64,000 nucleotides of DNA, taken from Streptomyces marinisediminis (GTDB taxonomy: Bacteria; Actinomycetota; Actinomycetes; Streptomycetales; Streptomycetaceae). The notes beneath the pieces were generated by a model. That model saw only the letters and a program-made list of their open reading frames with translations. It ran no database searches and was not told the DNA's origin. This document shows positions 58,885 to 64,000 of the stretch, piece by piece. Both the position numbers and the translations under genes were made by a program. Where the stretch lies: the NCBI RefSeq assembly GCF_026262575.1, contig NZ_JAPKFL010000006.1, forward strand, positions 124,001-188,000, in the 5' to 3' direction. The number at the start of each line of letters is the position of its first letter. Within the stretch, counting starts at the first letter, position 1.

Positions 58885-59745
58885 TCAGCGGGGCGCGGTC
58901 AGCCGCTCGACCCGCTCGGCGTCGCAGGTGCGCGGGCAGGTGACGCAGGTCTCCCGGGGGCGCAGGGTGTAGAACAGGCAGCAGCTCGCCCGGTCCCGGG
59001 TGGGCAGCACCGTGCCGTCGGGGGCCGTCAGCTCGCGGAACCCGGCGCCGCGCGGGTAGGGCGCGGTGGAGCCGGGCAGCAGCAGCTCCGCCTCCTTGAT
59101 GGCCCGCCGCTCCTCGCCGAGCAGGCCGCCGACGTACCACAGACCCTCGGTGATCTCGTCCGACGCCGCCCCCCACAGCGCGCGCGGGCCGCGCCGCATC
59201 CGGGGGCCGAAGCCCTCCAACACCGGCGCCAGGTGCTCGGCGACCGCCGCGCGCACGGCCGCGCGCAGCGCCTCCTCGTGCGGCACCACCTCGGCACCGG
59301 GCAAGGACGCGGCGGGGTCGTCGGGCAGGCAGGCGTATCCGGCCGGCCGCACCGCCAGCCGGCCGGTGGCACGGTGGAAGGCCACCGCGTCCACCGGGAA
59401 GCGCGGCACCCGGCGCAGCAGGAAGTAGGGGATCGTGATGAGCAGCGTCGCGGGCCAGGCGTAGCGGTGCAGGCCGAAGGAGGCGATGACGTCGGGGCGG
59501 GCTTCGGTGCCGTAGTCGCCGCGCACCTGCTCCGCGTCCCAGGTGAGGAAGGCGTCCAGCACGGCGCCGCCCGCCGCGAGCTCGGTGGCGTGCGCCCAGC
59601 CCTCGCCCCTGGGCAGCGGGGAGCCGGCGCCGACCTCGCTGATCCGCAACCCCGGGAGCACCTCGCCCAGCCGCGCGTAGGCGGCCGCGAGCGGCGACTC
59701 CGCGGTCGGTGGCTGCGGTGCTCGTACCAGGGTGGTGACGGCCAT
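58885..59745 (-). CDS. FhuF-like siderophore-iron reductase, [2Fe-2S] protein
   Basis: A 286-residue protein of the FhuF family, which release iron from ferric siderophores. The C-terminal cluster-binding motif is ASCCLFYTLRPRETCVTC (about residues 255-272), the CC-x(10-12)-CxxC signature. The central part contains DEITEGLWYVGGLLGEE. ATG 59745 has GGGAA 9 nt upstream; GTG 59766 would add 7 residues. An iron box lies 30 bp upstream, so expression should rise under iron limitation. Confidence 0.88.
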   Translation of the reverse strand: MAVTTLVRAPQPPTAESPLAAAYARLGEVLPGLRISEVGAGSPLPRGEGWAHATELAAGGAVLDAFLTWDAEQVRGDYGTEARPDVIASFGLHRYAWPATLLITIPYFLLRRVPRFPVDAVAFHRATGRLAVRPAGYACLPDDPAASLPGAEVVPHEEALRAAVRAAVAEHLAPVLEGFGPRMRRGPRALWGAASDEITEGLWYVGGLLGEERRAIKEAELLLPGSTAPYPRGAGFRELTAPDGTVLPTRDRASCCLFYTLRPRETCVTCPRTCDAERVERLTAPR

Positions 59746-59774
59746 GAGAACGGTTCCCGATTCCACGATCGTTG

Positions 59775-59793
59775 GCAGGTAAGCCTAACCTTA
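59775..59793. promoter_or_regulatory. Iron box (DmdR1/IdeR-type operator)
   Basis: The 19 bases match 17 positions of the actinobacterial iron-box consensus TWAGGTWAGSCTWACCTWA; only the first two differ. It lies in the gap between the FhuF-like gene (minus strand) and a GntR-type regulator (plus strand), 30 bp from the FhuF-like start. Confidence 0.88.
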
Positions 59794-59874
59794 CCCGGTC
59801 TTCGGGAGGTTTGATCTCCGGCACTCTCCGCCTATGGTGCTCTTCGGACACCCGGCGCGGACAGGAGCGGGCAC

Positions 59875-60699
59875 ATGGCGCGTACCCGATCGGACTCGGA
59901 GATAACGGCTTCCGCCCGCCCGCCCGTCCGCACCGCCGCCCCGGGCCTTCCCGGTCAGTCCGGTCAGTCCAGTCGGCCCAGTCGGCCCGGTCAGCCCGGC
60001 CGGGCCGGGGCGCCGGACCCGCCCGCCCCGGCAGCCGGACCGGCCCAGGCGGCCCGGGGCGAGCGCGTGCACGGTGAGCCGCCCCGGTCCGGCGCCCGCC
60101 GCACGCCCCAGCGCCACTCGGTGCGGGGCCAGGTGCTCAGCGCGCTGCGTGAGAAGCTGCACAGCGGCGAGCTGGCCCCCGGCCAGGTCTACTCCGCCCC
60201 GGCCCTCGCCGAGCGCTTCGGCGTCTCGCCCACGCCGGTGCGCGAGGCGATGCAGCAGCTCGCCGGGGAGGGCGCGGTGGAGACCGTGCCCAACCGGGGG
60301 TTCCGCGTCGCCGAGCACTCCGTGAGCGACCGCGCGGAACTGGCCGAGGTCCGTGCCCTGCTGGAAGTCCCGCCACTGCTGCGGCTGGCCCGCACGGTGC
60401 CGAGAGAGCACTGGCAGGCCCTGCGCCCGCTGGCCGAGGCCACCGTCGCGCACGCCGCGCGCGGGGACCGCGCCGGGTTCGCCGAGGCCGACCGCGCCTT
60501 CCACGCGGCGCTGCTGGAACCGGCCGGGAACGGGCAGCTCGTGCGGATCGCCACGGAGCTGCGGCGCCGGGGCGGCGGGGCCCGTCCGCTCGCCGAGCTG
60601 CGCACCGCGGCACACGAGCACGTGGCCCTCGTCGACGCGCTGGGCGAGGGCGACGTGGCCGGTGTCGAGCGGCTCCTGCGTCGGCACCTGGCAGGCTGA
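59875..60699 (+). CDS. GntR family transcriptional regulator (FadR subfamily)
   Basis: A 274-residue regulator. The first 75 residues are a Pro/Gly/Ser-rich, repeat-derived extension (GQSGQSSRPSRPGQPGRAG) not seen in the family core. The winged helix-turn-helix is at about residues 80-145 (LREKLHSGELAPGQVY; LAERFGVSPTPVREAMQQLA; VETVPNRGFRV). An FCD ligand-binding domain follows (LLRLARTVPREH to LLRRHLAG). ATG 59875 has GGACAGGAG upstream. The ligand is unknown. It is divergent from fhuF, whose iron box it might share. Confidence 0.88.
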   Translation: MARTRSDSEITASARPPVRTAAPGLPGQSGQSSRPSRPGQPGRAGAPDPPAPAAGPAQAARGERVHGEPPRSGARRTPQRHSVRGQVLSALREKLHSGELAPGQVYSAPALAERFGVSPTPVREAMQQLAGEGAVETVPNRGFRVAEHSVSDRAELAEVRALLEVPPLLRLARTVPREHWQALRPLAEATVAHAARGDRAGFAEADRAFHAALLEPAGNGQLVRIATELRRRGGGARPLAELRTAAHEHVALVDALGEGDVAGVERLLRRHLAG

Positions 60700-60931
60700 C
60701 GCCCGCCCCCGCACCCCGGCCCCGCGCCGGGGCGGCGCGGTTCCGGCGCGCCCCGGCGTGCCGTGTGCGGCCCGCCCCGCGTGCGCCGCGCCCCGGCCCC
60801 CGGGGGCGCCGCGGGCGGCCCGGGTGCGCCGTACGGACTCCGCGTGCGGCGGTGGCGGCGGTGGCGCCAGGCCGTCCCGGCGCGGGGCGCCGTGCGCGGG
60901 CGGGGGCGGCTTCAGGTGACGTCAGGTGACG
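60700..60931. other. GC-rich non-coding gap
   Basis: Extremely GC-rich, low-complexity sequence (CGGTGGCGGCGGTGGCG; a GTGACGTCAG direct repeat near 60916) with no ribosome-binding site or domain-bearing frame. I see nothing further in it. Confidence 0.5.
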
Positions 60932-61729
60932 TCAGGCTGCCGCCAGGTGGGGTGCCAGCCAGGTGGGGACGCCGCCCAGGAGACGGAAGAGGCGCTGCGC
61001 CTCGGCCCGCAGCCGCCCGGCCTCCGGGTCCGGCTGGACGTCGGCCAGGGCGGCCAGCGCCGGTGCCATCCCCACCAGGAAGCCCAGCTCCTCGCGCAGC
61101 CGCAGGGACTCGGTGAACCCGTGCCGCGCCTCGGTCAGCTCGCCCGCGCGCAGCGCGAGGCCGGCCAGGTGCCGCCAGGTGAAGGAGCACAGCAGCGCGT
61201 CACCGTGCGCCGTGGCCCCGGCGTGCGCCCGCCGGTAGGCGGCCTTGGCGGCCTGCACGGCCTGCGGGGTGTCGGCCAGGTGCTCGGCCAGCAGCCCGCG
61301 GCGGAAGTCCAGGACGGCGCGGCCCGGGGAGGCCGGGGGCAGCAGCGCCGCCGCGCGGCCCAGTGCGGAGCGGGCCTCGTCGGCGCGGTCGCGCACGCCC
61401 AGCACCGTCGCCGCGTACGCCAGGTGGCCGCGCTCGCACGCGGCGGCCCCGCGCAGCGTGTCGTCCACCGCGAGCGCCTCGGCGGCGCGCAGCGCGTCCT
61501 CGGCCTCGGCCCAGCCCGCGGCGGTGAACATGCAGCGCTCCACCAGCAGGCCCGCCCGGCGCACCGCCGCGGCGGCGTCGTCCGCGGCGTGCGGGGCGAG
61601 CAGCGCGGCAGCGTCCTCCCAGCAGCCCCGCGAGCGCAGCCGCCACACGGCGTGGTGCAGCGGACCGCCGTCGTCGCCGCCCTCCCCGTGGTCCAGCCGT
61701 ACCGAACGAGACATGGCGGACTCCGCCAC
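60932..61729 (-). CDS. TPR-like helical repeat protein, hypothetical
   Basis: A 265-residue Ala/Leu-rich all-helical protein. Repeated segments of about 35-40 residues (AGWAEAEDALRAAEALAVDD; RADEARSALGRAAALLPPAS; AGELTEARHGFTESLRLREE) suggest degenerate tetratricopeptide repeats, a protein-interaction fold. GTG 61729 is preceded by GGGGAGGG; ATG 61714 with GGAG is an alternative, and ATG 61804 lacks a ribosome-binding site. It is divergent from the EspR-like gene across a 329-bp gap containing a Crp-type site. Function unknown. Confidence 0.72.
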   Translation of the reverse strand: MAESAMSRSVRLDHGEGGDDGGPLHHAVWRLRSRGCWEDAAALLAPHAADDAAAAVRRAGLLVERCMFTAAGWAEAEDALRAAEALAVDDTLRGAAACERGHLAYAATVLGVRDRADEARSALGRAAALLPPASPGRAVLDFRRGLLAEHLADTPQAVQAAKAAYRRAHAGATAHGDALLCSFTWRHLAGLALRAGELTEARHGFTESLRLREELGFLVGMAPALAALADVQPDPEAGRLRAEAQRLFRLLGGVPTWLAPHLAAA

Positions 61730-61844
61730 AGTGCCCTCCCCAAGCGCGTCATCGAGCCGGTTGTGCAGGTGAGCCGGAAGAATCCCGGGTGAGCCGGGTG
61801 GCATCGATCACAGCACGGAAGGGCGCATCGAGCCAAGAGGGCGG

Positions 61845-61860
61845 TGTGAAAGCCTTCACA
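61845..61860. promoter_or_regulatory. Crp/FNR-type palindrome between divergent genes
   Basis: TGTGA-AAGCCT-TCACA is a perfect match to the classic TGTGA-N6-TCACA Crp site and extends one base (A/T) into the spacer. It lies 116 bp before the TPR-like gene start and 199 bp before the EspR-like gene start. Confidence 0.65.
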
Positions 61861-62058
61861 AACCCTCGCCGTCGCCCGTGCGGCCGCACTGGCACCGCAT
61901 CAACCAGCCGTTAAGCCCGGTACGCGTGTTCCGGTGGTGACCGGATCTAGTGATTCCGTCTCTCCCGTGGCAGGATGCGGGGGACGACGCGCCGAACGCG
62001 CCACGTGGCTTAACTGCTCGTGAGGCGGGGCGCACGAGAGGCGGGAAGGGCGGTGGCC

Positions 62059-62559
62059 ATGGCGGCGGGCGAGGACGCGGAGTCCGCGGGCGGGGCCGCC
62101 GGCGGGACGCTCGCCCAGCGGCTCGGCTACCTGTTCGCCACCATGCACCCGGCGGGCGCCCCGTACACCAACGCCCACGTCGCCGACGCCATCAGCGGCA
62201 GCCCCGGCGAGTACGGCGGCGTACGGCTCACCGAGCAGTACCTGTCCATGCTCCGCAACGGGCGCCGGGCCAACCCCAGTTCGGACGTGCTGCGGGCGCT
62301 CGCGCGGTTCTTCGGCGTGCCGGTGGGCTACCTGCTCGGAGACCTGTCGGAGCGTCAGGCCGCCTACGTGGAGGAGGAGGTCCGCTTCCTCGCGGCCATG
62401 CGCGACCAGCGGGTGCGCCGGATCGCCCTGCGCTCGGTCGGCCTGCCCCCCGAGGTCCAGGACAGCCTGACCGCGATTATCGGCCAGTTTCGACAGCACA
62501 TGAATTTGCCCCTGGAACCACCCGAGCCGGGCGGTGACCGCCCGCCAGGGGAGGCGTGA
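62059..62559 (+). CDS. EspR-like helix-turn-helix DNA-binding protein
   Basis: A 166-residue regulator. The N-terminal HTH resembles M. tuberculosis EspR: LAQRLGYLFATMHPAGAPYT, then RLTEQYLSMLRNGRRANPSS (recognition region) and VLRALARFFGVPVGYLLGD. The C-terminal dimerisation-like helices (VEEEVRFLAAMRDQRVRRIA; RSVGLPPEVQDSL) also parallel EspR, a nucleoid-associated regulator. ATG 62059 has AAGGG 8 nt upstream; GTG 62053 is an in-frame alternative. Target genes are unknown. Confidence 0.85.
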   Translation: MAAGEDAESAGGAAGGTLAQRLGYLFATMHPAGAPYTNAHVADAISGSPGEYGGVRLTEQYLSMLRNGRRANPSSDVLRALARFFGVPVGYLLGDLSERQAAYVEEEVRFLAAMRDQRVRRIALRSVGLPPEVQDSLTAIIGQFRQHMNLPLEPPEPGGDRPPGEA

Positions 62560-62825
62560 CGGCCGGGAGGACGGCCAGTGAACGTCACGCCTCGCGACGA
62601 GGTGGCCCTGCACGGGGGTCTGGGCCGCCTGCGACCAGGGCGGCGCCGGGCGGCAGGCCGGTCCGGCGCCGTCCTGCTCCCCGGCGCACGCCCTGCGACC
62701 GTTCCGCTTTCCGGGCCGCCCCGCCCCGATGCGTGGCTGGAAATCGCTGATGAGGTGCCGCAATCGGGCCGTTCACGGGGGCGCGGGCTGCGCGAAGCGG
62801 GGTCCATGCGGTAGAAATGAGCTGT
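62560..62825. other. Gap after the EspR-like gene without a confident gene
   Basis: A 78-codon frame from GTG 62578 to TAG runs through here, but its composition is unremarkable and no domain is seen. The part near 62730-62820 is less GC-rich (GGAAATCGCTGATGAGGTG; GGTAGAAATGAG). A TAGAAA near 62813 just before the hairpin at 62826 could be a -10 for a very short transcript, without further support. Confidence 0.4.
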
Positions 62826-62863
62826 GCCCGCCCGGTGTGCATCCCCCGTCGCACCGGGCGGGC
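62826..62863. terminator. Hairpin terminator between convergent genes
   Basis: GCCCGCCCGGTG (62826-62837) pairs with CACCGGGCGGGC (62852-62863), a perfect 12-bp stem with a 14-nt loop. It lies between the EspR-like gene and the convergent gene ending at 62906, so it can serve both strands. Confidence 0.7.
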
Positions 62864-62905
62864 CTTCGCGTGTCCGGGCCCGTCTCCCGTGCGGGCTCCG
62901 GCCGT

Positions 62906-64000
62906 TCACCGTCCCACGGCGTCCTCGTGGCCGCGGTCCCCGGCGCTGACCATCGCCAGTCGGCCGCCCTCCGGCAGCGGTGTTCTCGTCCGCAACACCG
63001 TGCCCGGGCGTCCCGTCCGGGCGTCGACGATCAGCACCTCGCCGTGGCCGCCGCGGCTGACGGCCACCCAGTCGGCCCCCGGTGACGCCGCCACGGCGCG
63101 GCGCTGGACGCCGTCCCACGGCGTGCCGCCCCGGCGCGGGGCCCCGCTCATCGGCTCCAGCGGCGTACGGGCGGCCACCCGGGGGCGCGCGGGATCGAGC
63201 AGGAGCAGCTCGTCCCCGTCGGGGTGGACGCGGGTGAAGGCCGCCGCGCCGCGGGCGAGTGCCATGCGGAACACCAGCCCGGGGCCGAGGTCGACCAGCG
63301 CGGTGCGGCCGGAGTCCAGCCCGTGGCACCAGGCGGTGTTGGTCCACTCCGGCCAGCGCGCCGGGTCGCCCGGGCCGCCGCGCAGGCAGGACCACAGCAG
63401 GCGGCGCCCCGGGTCCAGGCGCAGGAAGTAGCCGCGCCCCGCGCCCCGCCAGGGCAGCGGCGGCTCCGGGAGGAGCGCGGTACCGCGGACCCGCGCGCGG
63501 TACACGCCCTCGCCCGTCGCGGCGAACACCAGCCCGGTGGCGGGGTCGTGGGCGTCGCCGTGTCCGTCGTCCGGCAGCGGCAGCCGCGCCAGGGGGACGG
63601 CGCGCGGGTGGCCGGGGCCGGCGGCCAGCAGTCCGGCGTGCCGGTAGAGGGCCAGCTCGCCCGGTTCGCGCTGCCGCAGCAGCACCAGCGCCGCGGCGCC
63701 CGCGCCCACGACCGTCACCCCCGGCTCCCCGGTGCGGGCGCGCACCGCCGTGGCCGCACCGGCCCGCAGGTCGACGGCGGTCACCAGGTCGCTCCAGGGC
63801 TCCGCGCGCTCCCCGACGCCGGTGGTGACGGCGATCCGCTCCCCGGTCGCGTCGGCGGCCAGGTGCTCGCCGGGCACCGCGACGGGCGCGGTGGCCGCCA
63901 CCAGCGGGCCGCCGGCCAGGGCCGCGGACGGGTCCAGGACGAGGAGTTCCCCGGCCGCCTCGTCCACGCAGGCCACCCGGCCGCCGGGCAGCGCCAGGAA
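62906..64000 (-). CDS. Beta-propeller-like protein, N-terminus beyond the window
   Basis: 364 codons are open to the right edge; the true start lies outside. The protein is built from repeated short beta-rich blocks (GELLVLDPSAAL; DLVTAVDLRAG; GLVFAATGEGVYRARV; RRLLWSCLRGG; DELLLLDPARPRV; WVAVSRGGHGEVLIVDARTG), as in WD40/YVTN-type propellers. No signal peptide or membrane segment is in the visible part. Function cannot be assigned. Confidence 0.6.
   Translation of the reverse strand, partial: FLALPGGRVACVDEAAGELLVLDPSAALAGGPLVAATAPVAVPGEHLAADATGERIAVTTGVGERAEPWSDLVTAVDLRAGAATAVRARTGEPGVTVVGAGAAALVLLRQREPGELALYRHAGLLAAGPGHPRAVPLARLPLPDDGHGDAHDPATGLVFAATGEGVYRARVRGTALLPEPPLPWRGAGRGYFLRLDPGRRLLWSCLRGGPGDPARWPEWTNTAWCHGLDSGRTALVDLGPGLVFRMALARGAAAFTRVHPDGDELLLLDPARPRVAARTPLEPMSGAPRRGGTPWDGVQRRAVAASPGADWVAVSRGGHGEVLIVDARTGRPGTVLRTRTPLPEGGRLAMVSAGDRGHEDAVGR

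Noticed and set aside
62578..62814. A 78-codon ORF after the EspR-like gene
   Set aside because: It has no recognisable domain and a weak ribosome-binding site, and overlaps equally long frames on the other strand. Kept only as a note on the gap.

Overview
The window is chromosomal DNA of a Streptomyces or a very close relative. It is very GC rich, third codon positions are almost all G or C, GTG starts are common, and several genes show -10 hexamers only 6 to 8 nt before the start codon (leaderless mRNAs). Gene content and order from the ROK regulator and xylFGH through dxs, fadAB, rnd, hemE, the FAD-dependent porphyrinogen oxidase and hemQ match, as I recall it, the SCO6008 to SCO6041 region of S. 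coelicolor; the tre/glg and cys clusters are also conserved Streptomyces blocks. I see no tRNA, rRNA, CRISPR array, insertion sequence or prophage gene. This is mostly core genome.

Layout. 1-3915: end of a ROK regulator and a xylose-type ABC importer (xylFGH) closed by a 25-bp-stem terminator. 4025-7079: secreted ricin-type lectin, FAD amine oxidase-like protein, a pyrimidine-dimer-glycosylase-like protein and a 56-residue protein. 7235-12341: dxs, a GT-C membrane glycosyltransferase, a NYN/PIN-like protein coupled to galE. 12475-18052: fadB-fadA beta-oxidation pair, ribonuclease D, a LuxR-type regulator. 18627-22571: DUF3000 protein and the haem genes hemE, hemY, hemQ. 22710-28296: polysaccharide deacetylase, ZapE-like ATPase, RibD-C reductase, Usp-like protein, murC, msrB. 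28454-35554: alpha-glucan and trehalose genes treY, an FHA/DUF1707 protein, treZ, glgX. 35853-38374: SAV2148-type HEPN protein and a macrolide-type glycosyltransferase. 38490-38921: remnants of two broken genes. 38992-47447: sulfur block (sirohydrochlorin chelatase, sulfonate-type ABC permease and ATPase, cysN-cysD-cysC-cysH-Zn ribbon-sirA) led by a 27-residue cysteine leader peptide. 47581-64000: GNAT, DHFR-like protein, AidB-like dehydrogenase, YihY/BrkB membrane protein, PAS-GAF-SpoIIE-HATPase phosphatase, rsgA, an AdaA-AlkA fusion, a DUF2637 protein, an iron-box-controlled FhuF-like reductase, a FadR-type GntR regulator, a TPR-like protein divergent from an EspR-like regulator, and the C-terminal part of a beta-propeller-like protein.

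How the parts work together. The sulfur block covers sulfate activation (CysDN), APS phosphorylation (CysC), reduction to sulfite (CysH) and sulfide (SirA), with a CbiX-type enzyme that could supply the sirohaem SirA needs. TreY, TreZ and GlgX convert alpha-glucan to trehalose or debranch it. HemE, HemY and HemQ belong to the actinobacterial coproporphyrin route to haem.

The most interesting material is regulatory: (i) two promoters whose -35/-10 spacer is filled by a perfect 17-bp palindrome (23583-23599 and 37143-37159); (ii) a cysteine attenuation-type leader peptide ahead of sirA; (iii) an iron box before fhuF; (iv) a perfect Crp-type palindrome between the TPR-like and EspR-like genes; (v) a hairpin, strong Shine-Dalgarno and 20-codon upstream ORF ahead of rsgA; (vi) a deletion scar holding the end of a rhodanese gene and the frameshifted start of an epimerase gene; (vii) a sulfonate-type transporter lacking its substrate-binding gene. 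I found no clearly novel multi-gene defence or biosynthetic system. The nearest candidates for undescribed function are the HEPN protein and the FHA/DUF1707 protein.
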